Source: Dentipellis sp. KUC8613
Taxonomy: Eukaryota; Basidiomycota; Agaricomycetes; Russulales; Hericiaceae
Direction: 5' to 3'
DNA: 64,000 nt
NCBI GenBank assembly: GCA_002286715.1
Contig: NSJX01000009.1
Location: 683,966 to 747,965 of the forward strand
Shown: piece after piece, positions 22,985 through 36,014 of the stretch
How positions within the stretch are numbered: the stretch's first letter is position 1
Layout of the letters: every line of letters begins with the position of its first letter
Notes under the pieces: model-generated
The model's input: only the letters and a program-made list of their open reading frames with translations
What the model was told of the DNA's origin: nothing
Database searches by the model: none
Translations under genes and position numbers: made by a program

Positions 22985-25124
22985 TTACTCGCTGGCGAGT
23001 ATAGCCATAAATACACTGGCAAAGACAGTTTCGTCCTTAAAGAGATCGTGCGTATAGCCCGGTCCAAGAAGCGTTCGGTTAGCTTCCCGGAACAAGTTCC
23101 TAAGGTTATCCAAGTGCCCTGCAAACCGCCCGAAGCCCCTCCATAACGGCACCATGTCCGACACGTGCGCACTACGAAGCAGTGCCTCTTTGAATAGACA
23201 GAGGTCGGCATCGGAATTCGCTTCGACCCACAGCGCAAGTAACGTCCCTTTTTCCTTCCTAGAAATATCCACGCGAGCCCACCATAGTGCAACATAGAAC
23301 AAGGACTCCAAGTCGTGGCTTAGCCGGTGTCGTGTAGACTCGGCGCGCAGAAGCTCGTAACCCATAAATTGCGGGGTACCTACACCCATGGAAGGGAGAG
23401 CGGCACCATCGGCTTCGGAGCGAGTAGCCATGTCGAAATCATTGATGATGACCCAGGTCTGATCTGTCCGGCGTGGATCCACCATGATGTTTTTTGAGCT
23501 GATGTCGCAGTGCAGAATACCGATTTGACGCAGCTGGCATAAGCCTGCCGGGAAAAGCAAGTCAGATCCATGGCTATAGCAAGAGTATGAAAGAGCACTT
23601 ACAATTCGCAAGCTGGGTGAGTACGCTGATATAGTTCCGCGGTGTAATCCGCTCGAAAGCCGGCACATATTCCGGAAAGATGATTGCGCGAAGGGCGCGA
23701 TCTCCATAGTCTCTTCCTGGCTTCAAAGAAGGGACGTTGCTCCGGGCACGCTGAGAGACGCGGAAGAATTCGTTGCATGAGAAGATCTCGGGGACATGGC
23801 TGATCCCAGCGTTGTTAGCGTCCTGTATAAAGCACCATTCTTTCTCCCGATGGCACGGCGGGTACGAGAGCTTCAGCACCAATCTCTTCGGGATGTGGTG
23901 ATCAAACTCATCCTGCCGATCCCAGAGACGCACAGAGTACACTTGTGTGCACCTGCCAGCTATGTTGGCGTGTTCGCTATGTATCCGGTCTTGCACGCAG
24001 TACACCCGACCATCTTTGAATTTGATAAGACCGCCGTTGAGTCCTTTGTGCGGGAAGAGCGGAGCGGGGATTTGAGACCCGCTGTCCGTAACGTATGAGT
24101 GTACAATCTCCAGATGGCCCCATTGGCGCTCCGTGAGGCAGCAGAATGAGAAGATGATGCTGGCGAAGGTGGTGAAGTTGTCCAGAATGGAGAACTCCTG
24201 CGGTGTATGTAGGATACCCACGGGGTCGTAGTACCAGAACTGGGCGTGCTCGCCTCGGAGGACCATACCGAATGTATGCTGACGCGAACCGCGGCTCGCC
24301 GAGAGGATATCCGTGGCCTGCCGAGTGATTAACTGGGCCATAGGAGATTTGTCTTTGCGAGAACACGATGGTTTAGCAACGAAACTGCCTGTGGTCAAAT
24401 TTTCACTTTCATCTGCTACGCTCGAAGTTTGCAGGATGCGACCGGAAGACACGTCTTCAGTCGACTCGGCACAGGTGTCCTGTAGATAGTGTCAGCACAG
24501 GACGGGCAACTGTGTGCATCCAGTACGTACTGCAGAAGCCCAACTATCACAGATTGCTTCCCCCTTCTCATAGAGAACTCGACTTTCGGGGGTAAGAAAT
24601 ACCGAAGTAGGGAAGAGCTCGGCCTCGACGATCTCGATCTGTATCGGAAGTAGCACTTCCTCATGCCTGTATGTTCGCTGAGGCTTCCGGGCGGCGTAGA
24701 CATCGGCCAGCCTAGGGCGGTGATTCTCCAAATCCTGGAAGACGAGTTCTGGATGTGTGAACCCGAAGCCTAGATCTCCGACGGGGTAGGTGACACCGAG
24801 TAGCCTTGCAGATTCTTTCCGGATGGCGTTCAGCAACTCCGTGGCAGCTATAGGAGCAATGCAACCTCGAGCGGCTACACAGTAGTAGGTCAGCGGGCCA
24901 ATGATGCATTTCTTGAGCGGTTCGAGGGATGCAGCCCATTTATCAGGTGCAACTCCAAGGAATGCTCTGACGAAGGTATCAAGAGGGATTTCCCGAGCAT
25001 ATCTATCCAGTTCTTCCACCATCTCTTCAATAATGACGGGTTTTGGCGTGAATGGAAGTGGACATTCGTTGACAAGATCTCCAGCAGGGGCCTGTGCGGG
25101 TTGAATAGGTTGTGGTGGAGACAT
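22985..25124 (-). CDS. FunK1-type fungal protein kinase
   Basis: Three exons (25124-24531, 24479-23603, 23544-22985) join to 676 aa. The middle shows DKWAASLEPLKKCIIGPL and a long variable N-terminal half. The C-terminal lobe has IGILHCDISSKNIMV (HxDxxxxN catalytic loop, HCD instead of HRD), IINDFDMA (DFD in place of DFG), then VGTPQFMGYELL and HDLESLFYVALW, the FunK1 signature. FunK1 kinases are expanded in basidiomycetes; substrates are unknown. The start was placed at MSPPQPIQ. An upstream in-frame methionine exists but lies in sequence that looks like leader. The stop is 239 bp from the retrotransposon's 3' LTR. HCD is usual for this family, so activity is plausible. Confidence 0.9.
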
Positions 25125-25407
25125 AATGTCGTATCTGGCGAACAAGCCAGGGATTGAGAACGTGATGGTTAAGTTGAAGAAGGAAGAAGGAGGCGCGCCA
25201 GGCCTTAAATTTGATGTCCGCCCGTCCACAATTTCTAGCCACGTGGGTGGGGCCCAGGAGAACAAAGGGCCATGCCGCGCCTCGCGGCGAGGGCCACAGT
25301 CCGACTGTTCAATTCATGAGATAAGGTGAGTTCAAGAGATTATATTGCCAACGACTGAGCCAATTCCTTCTATATCACATACTATATACCAAATGTATAG
25401 GGAGTCT

Positions 25408-27699
25408 TCACTCCCATTCCTTGAGAAAGATCGCAGATTGAGCCGCTTCACTTGATAAAATTTGCTCGATGTCTCTGCTCCGAGGCGTGAGACGACACTT
25501 GAATGGCTCGGGTCGTCTTACTAGACCACTTGTGAAAGCATCGGGATCTGGGAGAATGTGTTTCCCGGATTGGTCGGTGTGCGGTGCGAAATTGAAGGAC
25601 CACAGCATCCTAGTCCATGTCATGTCGTCATCAACGCAATCCAAATTGACGCTGAAAGTGCATACCGAGAAATGACGATGAACAAAGACTGGTTGGCTAC
25701 GTGCCGACCCGGGCATATTCGCCGCCCAAATCCATACGGAAGCTCGAAGTTCGAAAACATGGGGTCCTTGGTTTCGAGAAAACGTTCTGGCATGAATTTT
25801 GAAGGATCCGTGAACACGGTGTGATCATGGCATATAGAGCTACACGACAGTCCTTAGTGTAAGCGCATAAAAAGAAAGGACTATCATACTACAAATTCCC
25901 ATAAACCGTTGCGCCCTTCGGGATATGGTAGCCTTCGTACGTGTCATCCGAAGTAGTCGAGTGGGCTACAGCCGTCGGGGCAATAACCCTCCATCTACGC
26001 AGAAAGCAAAATACTCAAATCTCCGTCAGCGAAGGGTTTTCTTGACAAGAAATACCTCATAGTCTCCTTAATCAGAGCGCAAACGTAAGGGAGAGAATCT
26101 GCGTCTGCAAAGGTCGGCATCCGCGAAGTTCCAACAATGTTGTCCAATTCCTCCTGGGCCCTGAGTACACATTCAGGATGATGGATCATGGCCACTGATA
26201 CACGATGTCAGTACAACGCAGACCAGAATCGGGGGAAGGACCCCTACAGACGAATACATCTAGAGCAGACGAGACCTGAGATGATGTTAATTTATGCAGG
26301 TGCCAGACGAGTGAGTAGATTCGTACCGTCCCTATGCCCGCTGAGAATGGTCCTGCCGCGGAGTAAGCAAGCTCGACCTCGCTCATGTCAGCCAACGATT
26401 CATCTTGATACATCTGACGCGACATGGACGATTTCGCTACGCCTTCATCCATTCGGTGTTTGACTTCCCTGAAGAGACCGACATAGAGTTTGATGTCTAA
26501 CTGCTTTTGTCTCTCTTGTGCCCACCGAAACCATTGCAGAGACCTCTATGATGCTCTTAATAGATTGAAGTAGTCACGGAGATTCAAACGCACGGGCAGC
26601 CATAGTAAGAAAGGCCACTGTCCTCTCAATCAGCATATAATTCCCGCAACAAAGGTGGGTAGGCGCCTACCGACTCGACAATGAATCGACCAGGTATTCT
26701 GAGAACTAAGTGAGCGATGCTACCCATTTCGGTCACAATTATAACGTACAGAGTACTAGCAAATGCTTTCATGGCAAGTGAGTGCGCGATGCAGATGTAC
26801 AAAAGCTACGAATACATACCGTTTGCGGCGGCGCGACTATCCTTCACCACGGGGTCGTCCATGGATACCACGCGCTTCCCGTAGCTTATGGCAAACACAA
26901 CCGATGTTGCAAAGCTGTCAGATGAGGAGCGTAAACGATCGTTGTCCTACGGGCAACACGAGCGAAACCTTACCGTTGGAAGTGCAATGAGAACAGGCTA
27001 GGATTTCCGCATAGCTCTTGAATAAGCACAGCCGACTCCAGCGACTGGAATTCTCGGTATTTGATGGCATATCTCTCGTTGAGACCGGAGTATTGCACCT
27101 ACATACATGCCGGTGAGAATGGTCAAGCTCGTCATAATCTCGCGAGACACTGTAAACTATGCTCCAACCTTTCTCATTTTCCGCCACTTGTCACCGTACG
27201 GCATTCCGAGAATTCTCATATTGTCGGCAAGAATCTCCTGCCTATGGCTGACCATTAGCCAAGGCACATCACATAGGACGGAAGCTTACCCCACGATAGA
27301 CCGCGGTCGGCTCGAGTATATCTCCCCTCGTTTATTCAGAAGATCATTGGCAATTTGGTAGCTTTGCAAAACTGACGACCCGTCGCTATCGGCCGATGGT
27401 CATAGCTGTAAGCGACATTACTTACCGAGAACTGGCGTCCATCCAAGCCACAGCATTATGATCGGGCCTACCCCTCCCGCGTTAGATGTCCCATATTTTG
27501 AGCCACAATGACATGAAGACTTGCCATACTGCTTGGACCATTCGGCAAATTTCTTGTAAGGTTCGAAATCCGGGACTTGCAGGCGGTGGTCTCCAAAGAA
27601 TCCTGCAGGAGGTCCCGGCGGTAGGTTTTGTGATCTACAATGCCAGGTGAAGGTTATGAACACAACGAAACAAAAGAGAGCAGCGATCTGCGTGTCCAT
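25408..27699 (-). CDS. Cytochrome P450 monooxygenase (microsomal type)
   Basis: Fourteen exons (27699-27525, 27467-27426, 27371-27290, 27241-27169, 27098-26974, 26914-26820, 26765-26671, 26617-26594, 26545-26327, 26275-26248, 26194-26056, 25994-25893, 25839-25666, 25609-25408) join to 524 aa. N-terminal membrane anchor (about 3-20) is followed by NLPPGPP. The I-helix has AGIGTVSS, the K-helix ETMR (E363, R366), then FMPERF and the haem loop FGRRICPG with C442. Exon 10 is 28 bp and needs an internal gtaggg donor to restore the frame. Intron 1 is GC-AG (gcaagt) at the same codon where the P450 at 62356 also has GC. A TATA box lies 75 bp upstream. Substrate unknown; CYP5144/5150-like families are possible. 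Not next to the terpene synthase. Confidence 0.95.
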
Positions 27700-27772
27700 T
27701 GAGATAGTGAGTGAGTTCGAAGATGGAAGATCTCAATGAGACAGACGGGGTGCGTGTCGCACCGCTCTCACC

Positions 27773-27778
27773 TTTATA
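27773..27778 (-). promoter_or_regulatory. TATA box of the P450 gene
   Basis: TATAAA on the minus strand, about 75 bp before the ATG at 27699. Confidence 0.55.
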
Positions 27779-28549
27779 GAACAGTCGCAGGACCGATCGC
27801 AAAACGCCACCCCGCAGTATGCATCATGCTCCAATAGTAACGAAAGATCGAGGAATAACTCAAAGAGATCCGCATCCTGTGAGAAGAATATGGAGCCAAT
27901 GGCCCGAGTCGGCAAGCGGGTCCCCTGTAGTTGCATGGCTCATTTATAGTACTGTCACCTCACAGAACCATTATCTAGGCGCCATAGAGCACCGAGATAC
28001 CTCATTTCGTGGGATGCATCCCTCCCACCCTCTGGCCACAGGTCACATTGCCGAAAATTCGGCGACAGGAAGAAAGTGCCATCAGCGGCACCAATTAAAA
28101 GCAAACGAGTTGGGCCAGAAGACCAAAGGCTCGGGCAACAAGGCCACGCAACGGTCGATAATTTTGCCATCTGGAGCCCCTGAACTTATCATCTGATCAT
28201 CCAAATTGGTGTGATGCAACTTACTGGGAAGGATGACTGCCACATGCTCATTCCTTCGATCGCACATCAGCGCCTTGCACGTTCCGTCTGAAAGGTGGTG
28301 TAGTCCGTCATCGGTTGCTCCTAGATGGCATCACCACCTGCTGAGGAAAGTCAGTGTCATCGACTGAGACCTACACATGTTAAAAGCCAGCTTGATGTGC
28401 CGGGCTACAGCCCACCACAGCCTCGCCTCCACGCACATAATCCCAACCTAGATTAAACACTCTACTCTACAATACAGATGTCCATGCGCCCGCGACGCTC
28501 GCGGACGGGTTAGAAGGTCGTAAGATAAAACATAGCAAGCAAACAGCGC
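27779..28549. other. Intergenic, nothing recognised
   Basis: About 770 bp between the P450 promoter and the flippase stop. Only motif-less short frames. Confidence 0.45.
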
Positions 28550-31500
28550 TCAATACCCTGATGGCCGCGCATCCGACTTGGACGTGTCGTACGCACGAAT
28601 GAGGCGCGACTGGTCCTGCCGTGCCGAGTTCTCCGTCTGACTGAAGGCGAAGCCGCGGTTGCGCCGCATGCGCTGCACCGCGCGTACCTTCTTGATCGCC
28701 TTCTGGAACCTGTGAACGCGGGGTCAATTGAGGCAGGACACATGGGGAACGTGGGACGTACTGCTCCTGCCGCGGTCGGTAGTCAGGGATATTGTACTTT
28801 TGGATTTCCTGGGCGATGTGGTAGGAGGCAGGGGCGTATGTCCGCTTGTAGCTAGTTTGCACAGGCGGTAATGAGCATCGATGAGAAGACTTCGTGCAAC
28901 TGGGAACTTACTATTTCCAGACGAAGTCGCGGCTGAGACAGAATATGGGCACGAGGATGAGCATGAAGTAGAAGACGCCGTTGGTCCACAAATGCGTGAC
29001 AAGGCCCTGATACTCGAGCGAGAAGCCGATAGCAGGGGCGACAACGCAGTACAGAGGCAGGAAGAGCATGGTAAACGCGAAGGAGCCAGGGATGGCTAGG
29101 AAGGAGCCAATAAGCGCCCATGTCCGGAATAATAAATATATCAGCGACACTCACCGACGGCAGTGTACTTCGTCCATAAACTAGACATCGTGGATAAGCA
29201 TGCTGTGAATTGGAGACAACGGAGACGAACGTACTCTGATACCAAAGCTGCCTTGCCCAAGACAGTCAACAGAACAGCGAGGTAAAGCATGGTTCCCCAG
29301 AACCAATGCCCAGAGTCCAACCCGTTCGCTTGTTTCAGGTCGCCCCAAAACAAGATGACTGAGAATCCGAAAAGAATCTAAGCAAGTCAAGGTCAATCCA
29401 ATTTCTTTGGTATCATTCACCACCATATGACGTACGATGCTGTGGTAGAGAGCGTTGGCGACCCACAACCAGAATGCCGTTTTGGAGAAGAATGCGTTCT
29501 TCTGGCCCAGCATGTACAGCTGTGGGTAACGATCTAGGATACGAGCGGAGACGAACTGATCGAAAACGCCAATGACGAGTGGGGGAAGGAGAGTGAACAC
29601 GACGTTGTACATGGACAACGTCCACGACTCGTATGCGATTTGTCCAGAGAAGTTGTTGAAGAAGGAGTACTAAGCACGGGTCGTATCAGCACTGAGGAGA
29701 CAAGATTGACCACGAGAGTTACGTACCCAAAATTGCGTCATGTAAAGCACGATGTTCTTGTAAAAGGAGTCTACAGAAGATGTTAGTCGAGCCCGAGTGC
29801 ACCGTCGGGAAAGACCTACAAAGAATGAGCTTTGACAAGCGTTGGTAACTCCATGAACCATGCACAAGGAGCAGTTTCTTCAGAAACCGGAATTGAGAGA
29901 TAGCCACGTCGGACGATCGTGCAGCTTGCAAACCCTATGATCACGCCATTGAGTCTGACGAAAGAACACGAGAAACTGGGACGAATTTACCTCAACACCA
30001 GAGATACCCACTCCAACATGGGCAGCCTGAATCATACTGACGTCGTTCGCACCATCTCCGATTGCGAGCAAGATGGACTTCTGGTTCTTCTTGACAAGCT
30101 TCACAACGAGAGCCTTTTGCAGCGGGGAGACACGGCCTGGTGACACCATCAGCGGACATATCCCAGGACATAGAAGACGTGCATACAGCAGATAACAGCC
30201 TTGCACATGATCGCAAGCTCGAGGAGCATCTTCGACAGCTCTTTTTCAAGAGCGAAACCAAGACTCTTCCCGTCTGAACGGCAAGTCAGTCAATGGCTAT
30301 CACGAACAGTAAAGGCAGCATACCGATGACAAGCGCGAGCTCTTCCAGTTCACCCGTGCTGCGCTGACTCTTGATAGCATTGAGGCGCTTTTCTAGCGTC
30401 TCTTTCGTATCGTGCAGATTGTCCTCATTAATGATAACCTGCGACAGATATGTCAAGACGAAGTGCAATAGCTCGGGTCGGAGAGACGCACCAGGTTCAT
30501 GGACTCCGTGATCAATCGGCAAGACATCCCAATGTTGATGGCTGTTTCTTGCCTGTCGCCCGTCAAAACCCAGACCTAGTCACCACGTAAGAAATACTTC
30601 TAACTATCTAAGCCAACAGCAGAACGACGCACTTTGATGCCGGCCGTCTGCAAGGTATGGATAGTGTCCGGGACGCCCTCCTGCAGCTTGTCCTCAATCG
30701 CAGTAGCCCCGAGAAGGAACATGTCCTTCTCGATAATCTCAGCCGCCTTATCGAGCGCCTCGCCACGCCCGTTGATCGTGGCCGCCGCCTGGTCGTAGAT
30801 CGTGGCCCACTGGCGGTACTCCGAATCGGGAATATCACGGTAGGCGATGCAGAGCGTGCGCAGCCCCTCCGTGGCGTAGTCTTCCAGATGCACGAGCGTC
30901 TTGTCCGTGAACGGCTGGTTCTTGCTCAGCCGCTCGAGGATGACGTTGTCCGCGCCCTTGCAGTACAGCTTGATCTTGCCGTCCGGCCCACGCACGACGG
31001 TCGACATGCGCTTGCGGGTAGAGTTGAACTCGAGCACATTGAGGATCTCGAACTCCTGCGAGACGCCGAGGATATTCACGAACACGGACTTGGGCTTCCG
31101 CGTCTACGTCATAGAGAAGGGTCAGCCGAGGGAGGGCGGAAGACGGAGCTCTGGGTCTGCACGTACGTGGAACTGGAACCCGAGGATCTCCGCGCCGGAC
31201 ACGAGCGCCGCCTCGTCCGGACTGCTGGCCTGGTAAATCGTCTTGCCTTCCTTCACTTCTGGGATGACCGTGTGGCAGACGGCAAGAAGCGTCAGGAATT
31301 CCTTGATCACCTCGCGCTCCCTCGCAGCTGGGCCTGAAGGCGACGGCGTTGGGTGGTCTAAGAACGGGTTCGTCGAGCCGCCTTCGAGGATCGCGCGCAT
31401 CTCCTTGAACGTGCGCCACGGCTCCTTGCCTTCCTCGCCTTCGCCACGGCGGTTTTCGTCCACTTCATCTGCGTACGCAGTGCCCGCTATCGAACAGCAC

Positions 31501-33402
31501 CGGAACTCCATCTCGTTACGCGTCAGAGTGCCAGTCTTGTCGGAGAAGACATATTCGATCTGCCCGAGCTCCTCGACGAGGGACGATGTCCGGCACAGCG
31601 CAGGGGTGTCCGTTTTCCCATAGTACATGTCGAGATCAGAATTGATGAGCTGCGCCTGTTGGAACTTGACCACTTCCATGGTGACAATCAGGGAGATGGG
31701 GATCAGGTTGTTGTACAGGATAACGAAGGTCAGGATATCTGTAACAGGCAAGGGTTAGGACAACAAGTAGAAGCGTGCGTGGCACCTACCCTCAATGAAC
31801 CCCTTCGCTATGGGATAGAAGAGTCAGTACTAAACGTTTTCACATATGGGAAGTGTCGCGAACCTCGGCCAGATAGTGAAGTCGTCTCCAGCAGATACCA
31901 TTGCTTTGTCGAAAAGAACCACTAAGGAGACAGCATCAGCAGATGGAAACTGATATACGAGGAGACAACCTACAGTACGGATACTACTTCCAATTGTGGA
32001 TCCAATGGACAATGCAAGCAGCAATATGAACAAGAACACAATCTGGACGTTCACCTGACGTTCGACTGCAGTACGCTTGATTGGGGCTGCCGTGGCATTC
32101 CGCATGAGCTTGGTTTCATGGCCCGTGAAGATCACGAAACCGTACGCCCACGGCGTGTTACGAATCTGAGCGCCACGCAGAAGCAGCTGGTCGGGGCCGA
32201 GCGGAATCTGCTTCGGTATGCCTTCCGGCGTAAGCGTGTCAAGAGTGCCTTCGAAGGTGTACAGGGAGTTGTTCGGGTGCTCCGAGCGCATCGAGCCGCG
32301 GAGGGCCGTGACGAGGTGCGGAGCAGTCAGGGCGGAGGTCTGCGGCGAAGCCTGCTTGATCTTTAAGTTTGTCTCTCCATCGAGATTGGATGTCTCGATG
32401 AAGCACAAACCCTCGGGTTCACTGGACGAAATTAAAATGAGGTCGGCAGGGATGAAGTCGTTGTTTTCGAGCCGGATGACGTCGCCGACTTTGATGTCTT
32501 TCCATTTCGTAGAGCTGAATGTACCGGCCTGTTCAAGGACTTTTGCGCGACGGGCGTTAAGTTCGGAATCTGATTGACGTCGTTTCTTCACAGTGATATA
32601 TTTAGACCCAGAAAGCTGAAATAGAACAGACGGACTCACCAGGTCCTCCTGCATCTCCTTATAGGCCGACGCAAGCAGCACGAGAGCGAGAGGGGCGATA
32701 GTGGTCCATCTGTTTGTTGGCGAAACACCGGGTATCTGTTGTATACATGCCGTGAAGAGGAAGAAGACGTTCGCGTATTTCGAGAATTGCTCTGGCAATG
32801 TTGTGTGTTAGCCAGGTACAGACGCGGTACGGAGAGTAACAAGACGCACCGAAGAAGAACTTGGGGATGAAAGAGACAACATTGTATTTGGTTGTCGAGA
32901 CATAATTTGTTACGAAGTCGCTGTTGGCGTCGCTGTTGTTGAGTGCAATGACACGTTCGCCAGTAAGAACCTTCTCCTTCTGCCATGGCCACTTCCACTT
33001 CGCCTTCCGCATCCGTTCCACCACACCCTTCTTCTTCGGCGGCTTCGGCACCGGTGCAGATGTTAGAGTAGGTAGCTGGACCTCCTCATCATCGAAGTTC
33101 CAGCCTTGAGGGATGCCGTCGGTTGGAAGAGAGAGTTTAGACGTTCCGGCCGCCGGAGCAGCATTCTTGGTCAACGGGAGACCGCTCTCTTTGCTCTGCA
33201 GCGCCGGTATGGGCCCAAATGCAGAGTCCGGAACCTCGTCTTCGTCGTCAAAGAATGGATCCATTGGCTGGGGAGATGCATGCTGGCCGTAGGGAGAGTT
33301 GAGGTTCGCAGGAGGGTAACGGTTGCTAGCGGGTTGGTATCGACCGTCATTGGACGAAGCAGGGTTTGCCTGTGAGACAAGACGAACAAAGTCGTCGCTC
33401 AT
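28550..33402 (-). CDS. DRS2: P4-type ATPase, Drs2-like phospholipid flippase
   Basis: Nineteen exons (33402-32850, 32791-32640, 32585-31974, 31921-31864, 31807-31790, 31738-31167, 31103-30633, 30575-30492, 30438-30324, 30273-30187, 30136-29991, 29934-29820, 29770-29727, 29669-29436, 29377-29235, 29180-29155, 29095-28912, 28851-28762, 28709-28550) join to 1287 aa. Motifs in order: [20 protein letters not shown] (TM1-2), [13 protein letters not shown] (A domain), PISLIV in TM4, FSDKTGTLT with phospho-Asp D531, [20 protein letters not shown], and [16 protein letters not shown]. Ten TM segments fit. The PISL motif and [20 protein letters not shown] place it with Drs2 rather than Dnf. It should flip aminophospholipids at the late Golgi with a Cdc50 partner, a family inference. 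Exon 5 is only 18 bp. Divergent from the K+ channel gene, 268 bp between starts. Confidence 0.97.
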
Positions 33403-33670
33403 GGCAGAAAGGAGGAGTTATAAGTCAACAGAAGGGAAGAAAGCGAAGGGGAGAAAGTGGGCTGCACTGCAGCGTCCAGGAGTAAGTGTCCGCAGTTCGC
33501 CTTCGCCGCGTCCGATGGCCTTGCATCTCCGAACCGCTCCATATGGTACGTTATACTGATTAGTTTCGAAGGTCATTTTGGCGCAGCGGTTAAGCGTCAA
33601 TATTTGTCAGCGGGAGGTCCGCGTTCGATCCAGGCCCGGAGCGTGCGTCTCGTTTTGCCGCTTCCTCTTC
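33403..33670. promoter_or_regulatory. Shared divergent promoter, flippase / K+ channel
   Basis: Only 268 bp separates the two ATGs, so both promoters must lie here or overlap the 5' leaders. A tRNA-like A box (TGGCGCAGCGG) and B box (GTTCGATCC) occur near 33570-33630 but do not fold as a tRNA. Confidence 0.6.
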
Positions 33671-35474
33671 ATGGCCACATCAATTCGCCTGGGCCCACTC
33701 ACCCCGCAAACCGACTTTCTTGAAGAACGCCCACCTTCGCCTACATCTCCCGAGGACATTGACGACGTTTTCGTCGACAATAGTCCTCGCCATGCCGAAC
33801 CACATCCCGATGCCATCCGCCCAGCATGGAAACGCGAACTACACCTTCTGCTCGAGCATCCGACCTCCTCACCTTCCGCCTTCTTATTTCATGTTTGCAT
33901 TACCACCCTGATTCTCGTCTCTGCTCTCGTTACGACTCTAGAAACGGTTCCTGCATTTCACGCCATCTCCGGCAGCGTTTGGTTTGGTCTCGAAACAAGC
34001 ATGGTTGCACTCTTCACCATCGAATATCTTGCCCGCTGCATTGCATGGTCCTACTCGTGGTCTAGTTTTCTGAAATGGTTCGGATGTATGTGACCTGTTC
34101 CTATCTTCATGGTCTGCGTTGACCTCATATTCAATCAGCGTTCTTCGGTATTCTGGATCTCCTCGCAATCCTACCATATTACATAGAAATCGCCCTCCAA
34201 CAAGATACTGTGAGTGTTCCCGCATGCTGTACTTCGGCAACATTGGCCCTATTCGACTGAGAGCGTTCTCGTAACGTAAAGTATTCGGTGCTGATGCACT
34301 ATACCTCGCGTGGATTCATCGCATGTTAGCCACGATGCATCCCATTTTTCTTACTCATTTATTGTGTCTATAGTCTACATTATTTCGCTTCTCAATATTG
34401 CGAACTTTCCGCCTACTGCGTGTATTCCGACCATTCCGCTATAGCAACACCCTTCTCCTGTGCGTTGCTTCACTTTAAATTTACTTGTCTCCTAACCTCT
34501 CCGTATAGCACCATCGAAGTCATGTTCCTGTCCTTCCGCCGCTCTCAGCATGCACTCCTCGCACTCAGCTTCTTCGTCATGATGGTCGTAATCGTATTCA
34601 GTACACTCCTGTACGATGCACGCAGCGTTCTTCTTCCGCAGCATGTTTCTGACATGAGTGACGCAGGTATTTCATAGAGCGCGGCTCGTGGGACGAGACC
34701 CTCGGGACGTTCATAAATTCGGACGGTGACCCTAGTCAATTTGCAGTACGTTTCCTCTCATCCAGTGGATTACGCGACCCCTTACCTTTCCGCAGTCTAT
34801 TCCAGCCGCTGCTTGGTACGTGCTATCCCGCTCGGTGAATCGGGCGACATGACTTATCTCTGTCTACAGGTTCGTTATCGTCAGTGAGTGTCCATATGAG
34901 CTTTGGGGTTTTTCCTGTCTAACCGTGCGCAGCAATCACAACGGTCGGCTATGGCGAAATCACCCCGCGCTCGTTCCCCGGGCGCCTGATCACAATCCCG
35001 CTCCTCGTATTCGGGCTTCTTCTGATCGCGCTCCCGAGTTTCGTCCTCGGACGCGAATTCAGCATCGTCTGGAATGAGATGTCAAGCGGCGAGGTACAGT
35101 CTATCAGCACCTTACCTCTGGGCTCATTTCATTCTGACGCCCGCGACTGCCAGATGCCGCCAACGACCCCGTACCTCCTCCCGCAGAGCCCGAACCTGAT
35201 GCGCAGGCGCCGCACGCCCGTGTCGTCGCCGCATGCATCGGCAATTGACATGGCGCCCCCGCGAGACCTCACGAACCGCAAGCTGGCGCAGAACCAGACG
35301 GAGCTGAGTGCACAGATCGCGGCGCTCTCGGCGGTCGTGGAGCGCCAGGGTGCGATGCTGCGCGCACTGCTTGAGCGAGAGGGAGTCGGGGTGGATATTA
35401 CTGAAGTGGTGGGGAAGGATAAGAACGGTGCGGGGCCGAGTGGTCTGGGGAAGAGGATGAACGGCGCTTCGTAG
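33671..35474 (+). CDS. Voltage-gated potassium channel (Kv-type)
   Basis: Nine exons (33671-34085, 34139-34209, 34374-34459, 34509-34610, 34667-34745, 34796-34815, 34870-34883, 34933-35093, 35154-35474) join to 422 aa. Six TM segments are visible. S1 is near FLFHVCITTLILVSALVTTL, S2 near WFGLETSMVALFTIEYLAR, S3 in FFGILDLLAILPYYIEI. S4 (ILRTFRLLRVFRPFR) has arginine every third residue at 172, 175, 178, 181 and 184. S5 is LLALSFFVMMVVIVFSTLLYF. The pore has ITTVGYGE (263-271), a K+ filter with E instead of the common D. S6 is LLVFGLLLIALPSFVLG. The C-terminal tail has a leucine/isoleucine heptad stretch (QTELSAQIAALSAVVERQ) that could tetramerise. The last intron (35094-35153) is optional, since skipping it also keeps frame. 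It probably conducts K+ at the plasma membrane. Confidence 0.92.
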
Positions 35475-36014
35475 GCTACGGCATATCGGTGAGCATTCCG
35501 TCTACATTCCGTGTTGTGTTTTGTGAAGTCGGCGCAATACTCACGACGACAGCTTCTAAGCAGGCCCGCCCTTACATAGATTTGCGCGTCTTGGATAGCA
35601 ATTCAGTCCCATGACATGCAGATTCTTCCTTCGATAGGCCTTGCCTCTCAATGATTAGTATCTGAATTCATGTAAGCAAGCCGCCGCCTCGCCATTCCCT
35701 GAGGGGTGGGGGGCATTCGAGTATTTGAGGCCTGCATGCGGAGATTGTGTGCTGATTACTTCTTTTCCCAACCGCCTCTTGTCCGGAAGAGTGTGACAAC
35801 TCGATGGATGGATTCCCTACGAGCGAGCTAGGCACGCCCACCGGTATCTTGAAGTGTGGGGATGTCTTCCATTGTTGTTAAACTTATCCTGACGTCGGAC
35901 AGCACTTGCGCTTATAACTTGGAGGGCAGAGCCACGATTTCATTCTGCGTAGAAGAGTGATCCGCCTCTCCCCTCGCTTGCACACCACGAATTTCTGTCT
36001 GTTCTTCCGCCCAG
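35475..36014. other. Intergenic, nothing recognised
   Basis: 540 bp between the K+ channel stop and the first of the tandem paralogues; no coding signal. Confidence 0.5.

Noticed and set aside
26194..26330. Apparent broken splice in the P450 around the I-helix, suggesting a pseudogene
   Set aside because: A 28 bp exon (26275-26248) with a gtaggg donor restores the frame and the family motif VSSALDVFVLAMIHHPE, so the gene is intact.
30657..31337. 226-codon plus-strand frame over the flippase
   Set aside because: Antisense shadow of conserved P4-ATPase exons; the opposite strand explains the openness.
33565..33640. tRNA-like A box (TGGCGCAGCGG) and B box (GTTCGATCC) upstream of the K+ channel
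   Set aside because: Acceptor and T-stem halves do not pair at the required spacing, so it is not called a tRNA; at most a relic or chance Pol III promoter.
34288..34330. Possible extra K+ channel exon starting TATTCGGTGCTG
   Set aside because: Including it breaks the frame of the S4 exon; a single longer intron from 34210 to 34373 gives the correct S3-S4 continuity.
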